From Pseudomonas massiliensis (GTDB lineage: Bacteria > Pseudomonadota > Gammaproteobacteria > Pseudomonadales > Pseudomonadaceae): DNA of 64,000 bases. Within the stretch, counting starts at the first letter, position 1; each line of letters begins with the position of its first letter. This document shows positions 7,350 to 17,794 of the stretch, piece after piece. The position numbers and the translations under genes were made by a program. Below the pieces are notes generated by a model, which worked only from the letters and a program-made list of their open reading frames with translations, had not been told where the DNA came from and made no database searches. The stretch covers positions 186,001-250,000 of the forward strand of contig NZ_CCYK01000005.1 in the NCBI RefSeq assembly GCF_000826105.1. The letters run 5' to 3'.

Positions 7350-9803
7350 CTACAATGCTTTCCAGATCTCCGTGGCGTATTCCCGGATAGTACGGTCCGA
7401 GGAGAACCAGCCCATGCGGGCGGTGTTGAGGATCGCCGAGCGCCACCATTGTTTAGGATGGCGCCACATTTCTTCGACCTTCATCTGCGCGGCCCAGTAG
7501 GACTCGAAGTCTGCGCACACCAGGAAATGGTCATAGCTCTGCAGCCCGTCTATCAGGCCGGTATAGCGAGACGGGTCGTCGGGCGAGAACACCCCACCGC
7601 GAATGGCTTGCAGCACATCGTTCAGACGATGCGAACTGGCTACTTCAGGGTACGCGCTGTAGTCCCCGCCGTGCTTGCGAGCTTCCACCTCGTCGGCCTT
7701 GAGGCCGAAGATAAACATGTGCTCCTCGCCCACATGATCGCGCATTTCCACGTTCGCGCCATCGAGCGTACCGATGGTCAGGGCGCCATTGAGGCCGAAC
7801 TTCATGTTGCTGGTGCCCGAAGCCTCGTAGCCGGCGGTGGAAATCTGCTCGGAAAGGTCAGCCGCCGGAATGATGCTCTCGGCCAGGCTCACATTGTAGT
7901 TGGGCAGGAACGCGACCTTGAGCAAGCCGCGCACGGTCGGGTCATTGTTGACGGTGCGCGCGATATCGTTGGCCAGCTTGATGATCAGCTTGGCCTGGTG
8001 ATAACTGGCCGCCGCCTTGCCCGCGAAGATCTTCACCCGCGGCACCCAGGGCTTTTCAGGCGTCGCGCGGATGGCCTGGTACAGCGCCACGGTATGTAGC
8101 AGGTTGAGCAGCTGACGCTTGTACTCGTGGATGCGCTTGACCTGAATGTCGAACAGGGCTTTAGGGTCCACTGAAACGCCCAAACGGTCCTGGATGATAC
8201 GTGCCAGGGCTTCCTTGCTATGGAGGCGCTGCTCTGCAAAGCGACGCTGGAAGGCTGCATCGTCGGCGAAGGCCTCCAGGCCCTTGAGCATGGTTTCAGG
8301 CTTATCGAGCACTTCTGCCCCCAGCTTGTCCACCAGCATGGACGTGAGCTTGGGGTTGGACTGGAACAACCAGCGGCGGAAGGTAATGCCGTTGGTCTTG
8401 TTGTTGATACGGTCCGGGTAAAGCTTGTTCAGGTCCGAGAACACGGTGCTGCGCATGAGATCGGTGTGCAACGCGGATACGCCATTGACGCTGTGCGAGC
8501 CCAGGAAGGCCAGGTTGCCCATGCGCACCCGCCGACCATGGCCTTCTTCGATCAGGGAAATCGTCCGCAACAGGTCGATATCATGCAGGCCTTTCTCGCG
8601 CAGCCCATCGATGTGCTGGGCGTTGATCAGGTAGATGATCTGCATGTGCCGTGGCAGCATCCGCTCCATCAGGCCCACGGGCCAGGTTTCCAGGGCCTCC
8701 GGCAAGAGCGTGTGGTTGGTGTAGGACAGGGTTTCGACAGTGACTTTCCAGGCTTCGTCCCAGGGAAGCTGGTGAATGTCCACCAGCAGGCGCATCAGCT
8801 CGGCCACGGCGATGGACGGATGGGTGTCGTTCATCTGGATCGAGGCATGCTGGCCCAGGGTGCTGACCTGCTCGTGCATGTTGATATGCCGGCGCAGCAA
8901 GTCTTGCAGCGAGGCGGAAACGAAGAAGTATTCCTGACGCAGCCGCAGTTCCTGCCCGGCCTCGGTGCTGTCGGCCGGGTACAGCACACGGGAGATGCTC
9001 TCCGCGCGGGCCACGTCCGCTACTGCGCCCAAGTGGTCACCGGCGTTGAAACGCTCCAGATGCAGGTCTTCCATGGCCCGGGCGCGCCACAGTCGCAGGG
9101 TGTTCACGCTCGCCCCACGCCAGCCTACCACCGGGGTATCGTAGGCCACCGCCCGCACGGTTTCAGCGGGTCGCCACACCTGGCGCGCGCTGCCATCGCT
9201 TTCCACGGTAGCTTCGACGTGACCGCCAAAGCTGATCGGATAAATGACTTCCGGGCGTTCGAATTCCCAAGGGTTGCCGAAATCCAGCCAGTTCTCGGTT
9301 TGCTCCTGCTGCCAGCCGTCGATGATGGCTTGGCGGAAAAGCCCGTGCTCATAGCGAATGCCGTAGCCATGCGCAGCGACACCCAGGGTAGACATGCTTT
9401 CCATGAAGCAGGCCGCCAGCCGGCCCAGGCCTCCGTTACCCAGGGCAGCATCCGGCTCGAGCAAGCGGATCTTTTCCAGGTCAACGCCAAGGCCGTCCAG
9501 GGCTTCCCGAGCGACGTCAAGGATGCCCATGTTGCTCAGGCTGTCGACCAGCAGGCGGCCGATCAGAAATTCGAGAGAAAGGTAATAGACCCGTTTCTGC
9601 TGGCTTCGGTAGATCTGCCGGGTGTGGCCCATCCAGTGATCGACCATGTGATCCCGGGCAGCCAGCGCGATGGCTTCGAACCAGTCATGGTCGAACGCAT
9701 GCTCTGGGTCTTTGCCAACCGCGTAGGTCAGTTTAGCGAGTACAGCGGCACGAAATTCGTCCACATCGACTTTGACTTTTCGGGTGAGCGGTTCCTGAGA
9801 CAT
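7350..9803 (-). CDS. glgP: Glycogen/maltodextrin phosphorylase
   Basis: Releases glucose 1-phosphate from alpha-1,4-glucans by phosphorolysis, with pyridoxal phosphate as cofactor. The 817-residue product has family length. The N-terminal half carries the GNGGLGRLAACF motif. The PLP-lysine region is GTSNMKFGLNGALTIGTLDG, with the Schiff-base Lys in SNMKF. The C-terminus ends YATEIWKAL. No other glycogen gene is nearby in this window. Confidence 0.97.
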   Translation of the reverse strand: MSQEPLTRKVKVDVDEFRAAVLAKLTYAVGKDPEHAFDHDWFEAIALAARDHMVDHWMGHTRQIYRSQQKRVYYLSLEFLIGRLLVDSLSNMGILDVAREALDGLGVDLEKIRLLEPDAALGNGGLGRLAACFMESMSTLGVAAHGYGIRYEHGLFRQAIIDGWQQEQTENWLDFGNPWEFERPEVIYPISFGGHVEATVESDGSARQVWRPAETVRAVAYDTPVVGWRGASVNTLRLWRARAMEDLHLERFNAGDHLGAVADVARAESISRVLYPADSTEAGQELRLRQEYFFVSASLQDLLRRHINMHEQVSTLGQHASIQMNDTHPSIAVAELMRLLVDIHQLPWDEAWKVTVETLSYTNHTLLPEALETWPVGLMERMLPRHMQIIYLINAQHIDGLREKGLHDIDLLRTISLIEEGHGRRVRMGNLAFLGSHSVNGVSALHTDLMRSTVFSDLNKLYPDRINNKTNGITFRRWLFQSNPKLTSMLVDKLGAEVLDKPETMLKGLEAFADDAAFQRRFAEQRLHSKEALARIIQDRLGVSVDPKALFDIQVKRIHEYKRQLLNLLHTVALYQAIRATPEKPWVPRVKIFAGKAAASYHQAKLIIKLANDIARTVNNDPTVRGLLKVAFLPNYNVSLAESIIPAADLSEQISTAGYEASGTSNMKFGLNGALTIGTLDGANVEMRDHVGEEHMFIFGLKADEVEARKHGGDYSAYPEVASSHRLNDVLQAIRGGVFSPDDPSRYTGLIDGLQSYDHFLVCADFESYWAAQMKVEEMWRHPKQWWRSAILNTARMGWFSSDRTIREYATEIWKAL

Positions 9804-9973
9804 TTGCAGCCCTCAATGGCGTAAAGATTTCTGCACAAGTGCTATGAGCCTAGACGGTTCGACAGAGGGTGGTAGGGCTGGTTCGAGAAAGAACAGCGAG
9901 AAAAGGCATGAACGGCCATTGCTTCGGTGCCGGGGACGGGTATGATCGCGCGCCCGACTCCAGATACACCACC

Positions 9974-10378
9974 ATGAAACCGACCCTGATCGCCGCCGCC
10001 GAGCTCGACCGCCTGGAAACCTGGCAGAAGTACGCCAGCCACATGTGCGGCGGCTGCAATTCCAGTTGCTGCACCCTGCCGGTGGAGGTGCGCATCAAGG
10101 ACCTGATTCGCATCGGTGTAGTGGACGAGTTCGAAAAGGACGAGCCCGCGAAGAACGTCGCCAAGCGCTTGCAGAAGGAGGGCATCGTCGAGCGCTTCAA
10201 CCAGAAGAGCGGGATCTTCACCCTGGCGCGCATGAGCAATGACGACTGCCTGTACCTGGATCGCAAGAGCCGCCTGTGCACCATCTACGACAAGCGCCCG
10301 GACACCTGTCGCAACCATCCCCGGATCGGCCCGCGCCCAGGCTACTGTGCCTACAAGCCCAAACCTCTTGGCCGCTGA
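9974..10378 (+). CDS. YkgJ family cysteine cluster protein
   Basis: This 134-residue protein has the cysteine pattern of the YkgJ/CxxCxxCC family (PF03692): MCGGCNSSCC near the N-terminus, then DCLYLD, LCTIYDKRPDTCRNHP and GYCAYKP. The cysteines probably bind a zinc ion or an Fe-S cluster; the function is not established. The ATG at 9974 matches where the family begins; a longer upstream frame is out of character. It is monocistronic and divergent from glgP. Confidence 0.9.
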   Translation: MKPTLIAAAELDRLETWQKYASHMCGGCNSSCCTLPVEVRIKDLIRIGVVDEFEKDEPAKNVAKRLQKEGIVERFNQKSGIFTLARMSNDDCLYLDRKSRLCTIYDKRPDTCRNHPRIGPRPGYCAYKPKPLGR

Positions 10379-10465
10379 TCCGCTAATACCCTGAAATCCG
10401 TCAACCCTACCCAAAACGATGGGAAGGCTTCACTATGAGGCTCTCTTTGGGTTGTGAGCACTGGC

Positions 10466-10915
10466 ATGGACATTCAGTGGTGGTATTGGGCAGTAGGCGG
10501 GACGGTGCTGGTTCTGCTCGAGCTGCTGGTCGCTTCGTTTTTCATCCTGTGGTTCGGGATCGCCGCGCTCCTCGTGGCCGCGCTGGTCTGGACGCTGCCT
10601 GGCCTCGGCCTTGGTCCGCAGTTGCTGGCCTGGGGGGCGGCATCGGTGCTGCTCACCCTGCTGTGGTTCAAGGTCCTGCGCGCCAACGTCCAGGGCGGCC
10701 CGCAATGGTCCGCTGCCGACGCCCTGGGCGAGGTAGGCCTGCTGACCAGCGAGGTCACCCCATTCCAGCGCGGCAAGGTCCGCTTCCAGAAACCCCTGCT
10801 GGGCGCCGAGGAATGGCCATGTGTCGCCGATACCCGCATCGAGGCCGGTGACCGGGTGCGGGTAACGGCGGTGGAAGGCAACCTGGTACGCGTCGGCCCC
10901 GCCTCTTCAAGTTGA
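10466..10915 (+). CDS. NfeD-like membrane protein
   Basis: A small integral membrane protein with two to three hydrophobic helices in the first 75 residues (VLVLLELLVASFFILWFGIA, then WTLPGLGLGPQLLAW) and a C-terminal OB-fold domain. This is the short NfeD class that pairs with SPFH proteins. The neighbouring gene, 27 bases downstream, is exactly such a partner. Start choice: ATG 10466 (MDIQWW) is common in homologues; a GTG at 10454 is possible. Neither has a strong Shine-Dalgarno. Confidence 0.9.
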   Translation: MDIQWWYWAVGGTVLVLLELLVASFFILWFGIAALLVAALVWTLPGLGLGPQLLAWGAASVLLTLLWFKVLRANVQGGPQWSAADALGEVGLLTSEVTPFQRGKVRFQKPLLGAEEWPCVADTRIEAGDRVRVTAVEGNLVRVGPASSS

Positions 10916-10942
10916 TATTCGTCTACGGAGCAAGGAGTTCCC

Positions 10943-11803
10943 ATGAGCGCCACCCTCGTCATCCCCCTCATAGTCTTGATCTTCATCGTGGTCACCATCG
11001 CCAAGGGCGTGCGGCTGGTGCCCCAAGGACAGGAATGGATCGTGGAGCGGCTGGGGCGCTATCGCGTCACCCTCAAGCCGGGCCTGAACTTCCTCATTCC
11101 CTACATGGATACGGTTGGCTACAAGATGAGCACCAAGGATCTGATCCTCGACGTGCAGCAGCAGGAAGTCATCACTCGAGACAACGCCGTTCTCCTGGCC
11201 AACGCCCTGTGCTTCGCCAAGATCACCGACCCCACCAAGGCCGCCTATGGCATCGAGGACTACGACCAGGCGGTACGCAGCCTGACCATGACCAGCCTGC
11301 GCTCCATCATCGGCGGCATGGACCTGGACGAAGCGCTGTCCTCCCGGGACAAGATCAAGGCGCTGTTGCGCGAAGCCATGGCCGAGCAGACCATCGACTG
11401 GGGCATCACCATCCGCTCCGTGGAAATCCAGGACATCAAACCTTCGGAATCCATGCAGCGTGCCATGGAGCTGCAAGCCGCCGCCGAGCGGGAGCGCAAA
11501 GCCACGGTCACCCGTGCCGAGGGCGCGAAAACCGCGGCCATCCTCGAAGCCGAGGCCAGGTTGGAATCGGCCAAGCGTGACGGGGACGCACAAGTGACCC
11601 TGGCCAACGCGTCAGCCCAGGCCATTGAACGGGTGAAAGCAGCCATCGGCACCGACACCGGCCCCATGGTGTATCTGCTGGGCGAAAAGTACATCGGCGC
11701 CATGGAAAAGCTGGCCACCAGCGCCAATGCGAAGACCATCGTGCTGCCAGCGGATATCCAGGACACCATCGGCGGGCTGATGGGGCGCGCGAAGCGGGCC
11801 TGA
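10943..11803 (+). CDS. SPFH/band 7 (stomatin-like) membrane protein
   Basis: The 286-residue protein has one N-terminal membrane anchor (ATLVIPLIVLIFIVVTIAKG) followed by the SPFH domain (QEWIVERLGRYRVTLKPGLN) and a helical, Ala/Glu-rich region (AAERERKATVTRAEGAKTAA) that drives oligomerisation. It is of the QmcA/slipin type that forms large membrane microdomain rings and usually works with an NfeD partner, here the gene just upstream. AAGGAG precedes the ATG. A terminator follows. Confidence 0.93.
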   Translation: MSATLVIPLIVLIFIVVTIAKGVRLVPQGQEWIVERLGRYRVTLKPGLNFLIPYMDTVGYKMSTKDLILDVQQQEVITRDNAVLLANALCFAKITDPTKAAYGIEDYDQAVRSLTMTSLRSIIGGMDLDEALSSRDKIKALLREAMAEQTIDWGITIRSVEIQDIKPSESMQRAMELQAAAERERKATVTRAEGAKTAAILEAEARLESAKRDGDAQVTLANASAQAIERVKAAIGTDTGPMVYLLGEKYIGAMEKLATSANAKTIVLPADIQDTIGGLMGRAKRA

Positions 11804-11814
11804 TTCGCGGGCAT

Positions 11815-11848
11815 AAAAAAACCTGCCACCTTGCGGGGGCAGGTTTTT
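11815..11848. terminator. Bidirectional terminator between the SPFH gene and typA
   Basis: AACCTGCC pairs with GGCAGGTT around a 10-base loop, with A-run before and T-run after. It serves the plus-strand SPFH gene and the minus-strand typA, which converge here. Confidence 0.9.
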
Positions 11849-11860
11849 CAACCGCAGGGC

Positions 11861-13669
11861 TTACTTGGAAGCGCGCTTACGCTCGTTCTCGTTCAGCACT
11901 TTCTTGCGCAGGCGAATCGACTTCGGAGTCACTTCTACCAGCTCGTCGTCATCGATGAACTCCAGGGCCTGTTCAAGGGTGAACTTGATCGGCGGAACCA
12001 GGGCGATGGTTTCGTCCTTGCCCGAAGCACGCATGTTGTCGAGCTTCTTGCCCTTGGTGGGGTTGATCACCAGGTCATTGTCACGGCTGTTGATACCGCA
12101 CAGCTGGCCTTCGTAGATTTCCTGCCCTGGCTCGAGGAACAGCTTGCCGCGGTCCTGCAGGGTTTCCAGCGAGTAGGTCAGTGCCTTGCCGGTAGCCATG
12201 GACACCAGTACACCGTTCTGGCGGTGGCTCACTTCACCTGCCTTGATCGGGCCATAGTGGCTGAAGGTGCCGGTGAGGATGCCGCTGCCGGAGGTCATGG
12301 TCAGGAAGGCGTTACGGAAGCCGATCAGGCCGCGTGCCGGAATGGTGTATTCCAGGCGAATACGCCCCTTGCCATCCGGGACCATGTTGCTCAGGTCGCC
12401 CTTGCGCAGGCCCATCTGCTCCATCACCGCACCCTGGTGCTGTTCTTCGATGTCGATGGTAACGGCTTCGTAGGGCTCCTGCTTCTCGCCGTCCACTTCC
12501 TTGATGACCACTTCAGGGCGTGAGATGGCCAGTTCGAAGCCTTCGCGACGCATGGTTTCGATCAGTACCGAGAGGTGCAGCTCGCCACGGCCGGAGACCT
12601 TGAACTTGTCGGCGCTGTCGGTTTCCTCGACGCGCAGGGCAACGTTGTGCAGCAGTTCCTTTTCCAGACGCTCCTTGATGTTACGGCTGGTGACGAACTT
12701 GCCTTCCTTGCCGCAGAACGGCGAGTCATTGACCTGGAAGGTCATGCTGACGGTCGGCTCGTCCACGCTCAGCGCAGGCAAGGCTTCCACGTTCTGCGGA
12801 TCGCAGAGGGTATCGGAAATGAACAACTGGTCCATGCCGCTGATGCAGACGATGTCGCCCGCTTCGGCTTCTGGAACCTCGACGCGCTGCAGACCGTGGT
12901 GACCCATCAGCTTGAGGATGCGGCCGTTGCGCTTCTTGCCTTCGGCGTCGATGGCGACCACAGGGCTGTTGGCCTTGATACGGCCACGGGTGATACGGCC
13001 AATGCCGATCACGCCCAGGAAGCTGTTGTAGTCCAGTGCCGAGATCTGCATCTGGAAGGGGCCTTCGGCGTCGACCTTCGGAGCCGGTACGTGATCCAGG
13101 ATGGCCTGGAACAGCGGGTCCATGTTGTCGGCCATTTCGGACGGGTCGTTACCCGCGATACCGTTCAATGCGCTGGCGTAGATGACCGGGAAGTCCAGCT
13201 GGTCTTCAGTGGCGCCCAGGTTGTCGAACAGGTCGAAGACCAGGCCCAGCACTTTGTCCGGGTCGGCGCCTGGGCGGTCGACCTTGTTGATGACCACGAT
13301 CGGACGCAGGCCGGCCTTGAAGGCTTTCTGGGTCACGAAACGGGTTTGCGGCATTGGGCCGTCCTGGGCGTCGACCAGCAGCAGCACCGAGTCCACCATG
13401 GACATCACGCGCTCTACCTCGCCGCCGAAGTCGGCGTGGCCGGGGGTGTCCACGATGTTGATGTCGTAGCCGTTCCACTTGATGGCAGTGTTCTTGGCCA
13501 GGATGGTAATGCCGCGTTCCTTTTCCTGGTCGTTGCTGTCCATCACGCGCTCGTCGTTCAGCTCTTTGCGGTCCAGGGTGCCGGACAGCTTCAGGAGCTT
13601 GTCGACCAGGGTGGTTTTACCATGGTCAACGTGGGCGATGATGGCGATGTTACGAAGATTGTCTCTCAC
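11861..13669 (-). CDS. typA: Ribosome-associated GTPase TypA/BipA
   Basis: A translational GTPase related to EF-G that helps 50S assembly and growth under cold or stress. The 602-residue product has G1 (AHVDHGKTT), the [16 protein letters not shown]3 region, and G4 (NKVDRPGA). EF-G-like domains III and V are followed by the BipA-specific C-terminal domain ending in a basic tail ([16 protein letters not shown]). It is monocistronic, about 120 bases downstream of thiI on the same strand. Confidence 0.98.
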   Translation of the reverse strand: MRDNLRNIAIIAHVDHGKTTLVDKLLKLSGTLDRKELNDERVMDSNDQEKERGITILAKNTAIKWNGYDINIVDTPGHADFGGEVERVMSMVDSVLLLVDAQDGPMPQTRFVTQKAFKAGLRPIVVINKVDRPGADPDKVLGLVFDLFDNLGATEDQLDFPVIYASALNGIAGNDPSEMADNMDPLFQAILDHVPAPKVDAEGPFQMQISALDYNSFLGVIGIGRITRGRIKANSPVVAIDAEGKKRNGRILKLMGHHGLQRVEVPEAEAGDIVCISGMDQLFISDTLCDPQNVEALPALSVDEPTVSMTFQVNDSPFCGKEGKFVTSRNIKERLEKELLHNVALRVEETDSADKFKVSGRGELHLSVLIETMRREGFELAISRPEVVIKEVDGEKQEPYEAVTIDIEEQHQGAVMEQMGLRKGDLSNMVPDGKGRIRLEYTIPARGLIGFRNAFLTMTSGSGILTGTFSHYGPIKAGEVSHRQNGVLVSMATGKALTYSLETLQDRGKLFLEPGQEIYEGQLCGINSRDNDLVINPTKGKKLDNMRASGKDETIALVPPIKFTLEQALEFIDDDELVEVTPKSIRLRKKVLNENERKRASK

Positions 13670-13792
13670 AGGGCATATCTCGATGATGAATTCGGTGGGG
13701 CCGGCTAAACGCGACGGCCGGTCAAACGACGCGATTACACTGGCCGGTCGGGGGGGCGATGGCGGATGCTCCCGCCATTGAGCCCCGGGACT

Positions 13793-15247
13793 TTATGCCG
13801 GACGATAAACGCGCACATTGGCGTGCCCCTCGCTTAGCAGGTGATGAGCATGCAGCCTGCTCATGACACCTTTGTCGCAATACAACAGGTATTGCCGGGC
13901 AGGATCCAGGTCCTTGAACCGGCTGTTCAGTGCATAGAAGGGCACGGCCCGTACCTCTACCCCTTCGACGGCAAGGGGTTCGTCTTCCTGCGCATCCGGG
14001 TGGCGGATGTCCAGTACCACATGGCTGGCCAGGGCCTCGCTCACCTCTTCTACTTCAACCGCCTGCCCCAGCTCTTCGATCACATGGTCGATAGAGACCA
14101 GACGCGCGCGGGCCAGGGCGTTTTCCAGTACCGCCATATCGAAGCGCTGTTCTTCGCGCTCGATGCGGTAACCGCGGGCGCTGGTGGTGGGGTTTACCGA
14201 AATCACGCCACAGTACTCAGGCATGTGCTTGGCGAAATCCGCGGTACCGATGGCGGTGGCCGTGTCGATGATGTCCTGCTTGTGGGTAGCCAGCAATGGC
14301 CGCAACACCAGGGTGGGGGTGACCGAATCGATCACCGCGAGGTTGGTGAGGGTCTGGCTGGACACCTGGGAAATGGCTTCGCCGGTCACCAAGGCGTTGA
14401 TCTCCAGGCGCTCGGCCATCTGGCTGGCCGCCCGTAGCATCATGCGCTTGAGGATCACGCCCATCTGGCTGTTGTCCACCTTGGCCAGGATTTCTCCCAC
14501 CACCTCTTCGAAGGGAACACTGATGAACAGCACGCGGTGGGAGCTGCCGTATTTCTTCCACAAGTAATGCGCAACTTCCATCACCCCGAGCTCATGGGCA
14601 CGCCCGCCGAGGTTGAAGAAGCAGAAATGGGTCATCAGGCCACGGCGCATCATCTGGTAGGCGGCGACCGTGGAATCGAATCCTCCGGACATCAGTACCA
14701 GGGTTTGCTCCAGCGCGCCCAGGGGGTAGCCGCCAAGGCCTGTGTGCTGGCCGTGGATGACGAACAGGCGCTGGTCCCGGATTTCCATCCGCACCTCTAC
14801 CTCGGGGTGCTTGAGGTCGATGCCGGCCGCGCCGCATTGCTGGCGCAGTTGGCTGCCCACGTAGCGGTCCACATCCATGGAGCTGAAGACATGCTTGCCG
14901 GCGCGCTTGCAGCGCACGGCGAAGCGCTTGCCAGGTAGCAGGTGGCCGAAATGCGTCTTGCACTTGGCGACGATGTCGTCGAAATCACCAAGGGAGTATT
15001 CATCCACCTGCAGGAAATGCGCGATACCCGGGGTGCAGGTCAGCCGCTCGATGATTTCCTTGAGGACCTTGCCGTCGGTGATCTGCGTCTGAACCTCAAG
15101 GTTATCCCACACCCCGGCCACGGCGATATTCGGGTCCAGATCCCGGACCACCACACGGATGTTCTTGGCCAGCTGGCGAATGAACTGCTTGCGCACTGGC
15201 CGGCTTTTTATGGTGATCTCGGGAAAGACTTTGACGATGAGTTTCAT
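13793..15247 (-). CDS. thiI: tRNA 4-thiouridine sulfurtransferase ThiI
   Basis: Transfers sulfur to uridine 8 of tRNA and to the thiazole precursor ThiS. The 484-residue product shows an N-terminal ferredoxin-like/THUMP region, an ATP pyrophosphatase PP-loop ([13 protein letters not shown]), the conserved Cys in MPEYCGVIS, and a C-terminal rhodanese domain with its persulfide cysteine in [10 protein letters not shown]. The rhodanese extension is characteristic of gammaproteobacterial ThiI. It is divergent from glnA. Confidence 0.97.
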   Translation of the reverse strand: MKLIVKVFPEITIKSRPVRKQFIRQLAKNIRVVVRDLDPNIAVAGVWDNLEVQTQITDGKVLKEIIERLTCTPGIAHFLQVDEYSLGDFDDIVAKCKTHFGHLLPGKRFAVRCKRAGKHVFSSMDVDRYVGSQLRQQCGAAGIDLKHPEVEVRMEIRDQRLFVIHGQHTGLGGYPLGALEQTLVLMSGGFDSTVAAYQMMRRGLMTHFCFFNLGGRAHELGVMEVAHYLWKKYGSSHRVLFISVPFEEVVGEILAKVDNSQMGVILKRMMLRAASQMAERLEINALVTGEAISQVSSQTLTNLAVIDSVTPTLVLRPLLATHKQDIIDTATAIGTADFAKHMPEYCGVISVNPTTSARGYRIEREEQRFDMAVLENALARARLVSIDHVIEELGQAVEVEEVSEALASHVVLDIRHPDAQEDEPLAVEGVEVRAVPFYALNSRFKDLDPARQYLLYCDKGVMSRLHAHHLLSEGHANVRVYRPA

Positions 15248-15461
15248 GAACAGCGCGCGCCATGGCCCAGCTGGAAAAAAGGGGCGGCATTATAGCGGAA
15301 ACTGCTCAACCTTTGACCAACTATCTGTCGAAAGCCAGACAAGCACTGATTTGGAACACTTTTCCGGCACTTCGCCCCATTAAGGGGCATCGAAATCTTG
15401 AGAGGCTACCGTAAGTGCCGCCAACCCAAGGATTTTTGCCACCGTGCCCATCTCGGGGCAC

Positions 15462-15477
15462 TGGCATGCAAATTGCT
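15462..15477 (+). promoter_or_regulatory. Sigma-54 promoter of glnA
   Basis: TGGCATGCAAATTGCT has the GG-N10-GC spacing of a -24/-12 RpoN promoter, about 90 bases before the glnA ATG. An inverted repeat GTGCCC...GGGCAC (15444-15461) abuts it and a second (GCCCC/GGGGC) lies at 15374-15388. Neither is a textbook NtrC site. The region 15248-15568 shows no coding capacity. Confidence 0.75.
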
Positions 15478-15568
15478 CCCTTGTGAGGCAGGTTGCCTTG
15501 GCCGAGTATGCGGCGGCAACACTGTATCCAGGGGCGCAAAGCACGTTCCTATCCACCCGGAGGACAAC

Positions 15569-16975
15569 ATGTCGAAGTCGGTTCAACTCATCAAAGATCA
15601 TGACGTTAAGTGGATTGATCTGCGCTTCACTGACACCAAAGGCAAGCAGCAGCACGTCACCATGCCGGCTCGCGACGCCCTGGACGAGGATTTCTTCGAA
15701 CACGGCAAAATGTTCGATGGCTCCTCCATCGCCGGTTGGAAAGGCATCGAAGCGTCGGACATGATCCTGCTGCCCGATGACGATACCGCTGTGCTGGACC
15801 CCTTTACCGAAGAGCCCACCCTGATCCTGGTCTGCGACATCATCGAGCCGTCGACCATGCAGGGCTACGATCGCGACCCACGCGCCATCGCCCACCGCGC
15901 CGAGGAATACCTCAAGTCCACCGGCATCGGTGACACTGTATTCGTAGGCCCGGAGCCCGAGTTCTTCATCTTCGATGAAGTGAAGTTCAAGTCGGACATC
16001 TCCGGCTCGATGTTCAAGATCTTCTCGGAGCAGGCCTCCTGGATGACCGACCAGGACGTGGAAGGCGGCAACAAAGGCCACCGTCCGGGCGTCAAGGGCG
16101 GCTACTTCCCGGTTCCACCGGTCGACCATGACCACGAAATCCGTACCGCCATGTGCAACGCGCTGGAGGAAATGGGCCTGACCGTCGAGGTTCACCACCA
16201 TGAAGTGGCGACCGCTGGCCAGAACGAAATCGGCGTCAAGTTCAACACTCTGGTGAAGAAGGCTGACGAAACCCAGACCCTGAAGTACGTCGTTCACAAC
16301 GTGGCCGATGCCTACGGCCGCACCGCGACCTTCATGCCCAAGCCCCTGTACGGCGACAACGGCTCGGGCATGCACGTGCACATGTCCATCTCCAAGGAAG
16401 GCAAGAACACCTTCGCGGGTGAAGGCTATGCCGGCCTGTCCGATACCGCGCTGTACTTCATCGGGGGCATCATCAAGCATGGCAAGGCCCTGAACGGCTT
16501 CACCAACCCGTCGACCAACTCCTACAAGCGGCTGGTGCCCGGCTTCGAAGCACCAGTAATGCTGGCCTACTCGGCTCGCAACCGCTCTGCGTCGATCCGC
16601 ATTCCATACGTGTCCAGCCCCAAGGCTCGTCGTATCGAAGCACGCTTCCCGGACCCGGCCGCCAACCCTTACCTGGCCTTCGCCGCGCTGCTGATGGCCG
16701 GCCTGGACGGCATCCAGAACAAGATCCATCCTGGCGACGCCGCCGACAAGAACCTGTATGACCTGCCGCCGGAAGAAGCCAAGCAGATCCCGCAGGTCTG
16801 CGGCAGCCTGAAGGAGGCCCTGGAAGAGCTGGACAAGGGTCGTGCCTTCCTGACCAAGGGCGGCGTATTCTCCGACGACTTCATCGATGCCTACATCGAG
16901 CTCAAGTCCGAAGAAGAAATCAAGGTCCGTACCTTCGTGCACCCACTGGAATACGACCTGTACTACAGCGTCTGA
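15569..16975 (+). CDS. glnA: Type I glutamine synthetase
   Basis: Makes glutamine from glutamate, ammonia and ATP; the entry point of nitrogen assimilation. The 468-residue product is the standard GSI-beta size. Visible motifs are FDGSSIAGW, the PEPEFF metal site, [10 protein letters not shown], and NLYDLPPEE with the tyrosine adenylylated by GlnE. AGGA precedes ATG 15569. A sigma-54 promoter lies upstream and a strong terminator downstream, with ntrB-ntrC two kilobases further on, as in other pseudomonads. Confidence 0.99.
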   Translation: MSKSVQLIKDHDVKWIDLRFTDTKGKQQHVTMPARDALDEDFFEHGKMFDGSSIAGWKGIEASDMILLPDDDTAVLDPFTEEPTLILVCDIIEPSTMQGYDRDPRAIAHRAEEYLKSTGIGDTVFVGPEPEFFIFDEVKFKSDISGSMFKIFSEQASWMTDQDVEGGNKGHRPGVKGGYFPVPPVDHDHEIRTAMCNALEEMGLTVEVHHHEVATAGQNEIGVKFNTLVKKADETQTLKYVVHNVADAYGRTATFMPKPLYGDNGSGMHVHMSISKEGKNTFAGEGYAGLSDTALYFIGGIIKHGKALNGFTNPSTNSYKRLVPGFEAPVMLAYSARNRSASIRIPYVSSPKARRIEARFPDPAANPYLAFAALLMAGLDGIQNKIHPGDAADKNLYDLPPEEAKQIPQVCGSLKEALEELDKGRAFLTKGGVFSDDFIDAYIELKSEEEIKVRTFVHPLEYDLYYSV

Positions 16976-16994
16976 TCCAAGCGCCGCGCACAAG

Positions 16995-17018
16995 AGGCCT
17001 CCTTCGGGAGGCCTTTTT
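16995..17018 (+). terminator. Terminator after glnA
   Basis: AGGCCTCC pairs with GGAGGCCT around TTCG-type loop bases and is followed by TTTT, 20 bases after the glnA stop codon. Confidence 0.92.
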
Positions 17019-17153
17019 CATGGCCAGGAATCCAGCCGCCCGACGCCAACCCATCGTTTTTCCGAAAAAACGCAGGGGTACGAGGCCCGCACTGGCCCCA
17101 AGGCCGCTTTGCTGGCATAACGAGGCTCCGAACAACAAGGGAGCGTTCCGCCA

Positions 17154-17717
17154 ATGCAAAAGTTTTCCGCTTTCTGCCTCGCCTTGGGCACCAGCCTTTA
17201 TCTGAGCGGCGCAATGGCCGCTCCGGCCTCTTCAGCACCTGCCGAACTGCCAGCCTTGCTCGGCAGCATCGAGCAGCGATTGAACATTGCCGATCAGGTT
17301 GCCCTGAGCAAATGGGATAGTCACAAGGCCGTGGAAGACCGTGCCCGGGAACGGGACGTGATTGCCGGCGCTGTCATCAAGGCTACGCAATACAAGCTCG
17401 AGCCTGCGTTCGTGGAGCAATTCTTCGCCGCCCAGATCGAAGCCAACAAGCTGGTGCAATATGGGCTGCTCAATGACTGGCGCGTAGCTGGACAGGCTCC
17501 GCACAGCCCACGGCCTGATCTGGTCGGGCAGATTCGCCCGCAGCTGGACAAGCTTCAAACCACCCTGATGGAACAGCTCGCCGCATTCGCCCCATACCGC
17601 TCGACCGCGGACTGCCCGCAATGGATTGCCCAGGCGATCAACCAGGGCGCGCGTGACGACCTGCACCGTCTTGCCCTGATTCGCGCCACCGGCGAGCTGT
17701 GCCTGCCAGTCCACTAG
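17154..17717 (+). CDS. aroQ: Periplasmic chorismate mutase (AroQ gamma class)
   Basis: Converts chorismate to prephenate. The 187-residue precursor begins with a Sec signal peptide (cleavage near AMAAPA) and continues as an all-helical AroQ-gamma enzyme: RLNIADQVALSKWDSHKAVE with the active-site Arg/Lys, then VIKATQYKLEPAFVEQFFAAQ, and a two-cysteine C-terminal region (TADC..., GELC) typical of the exported class. It is probably transcribed on its own. Why pseudomonads export a chorismate mutase is not settled. Confidence 0.88.
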   Translation: MQKFSAFCLALGTSLYLSGAMAAPASSAPAELPALLGSIEQRLNIADQVALSKWDSHKAVEDRARERDVIAGAVIKATQYKLEPAFVEQFFAAQIEANKLVQYGLLNDWRVAGQAPHSPRPDLVGQIRPQLDKLQTTLMEQLAAFAPYRSTADCPQWIAQAINQGARDDLHRLALIRATGELCLPVH

Positions 17718-17794
17718 CCCCTTTCGGACGAGGCGGCCTAAGCTATGCTGTCAGGGCCGCCGGGCCTGTCATCCTGTCAATCCGAGTAGTCGCC

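Noticed and set aside
8220..9824. Long open frame antisense to glgP
   Set aside because: Codon-bias shadow of a real GC-rich gene; no motifs or ribosome site. The same holds for the antisense frames over typA, envC, ctpA, asmA, gabP and the usher.
10435..10851. ATG at 10435 with a good upstream GGGAAGG as a separate gene
   Set aside because: Its frame is a shadow of the NfeD-like gene and encodes no hydrophobic or known pattern; the well-placed ribosome site is probably coincidental.
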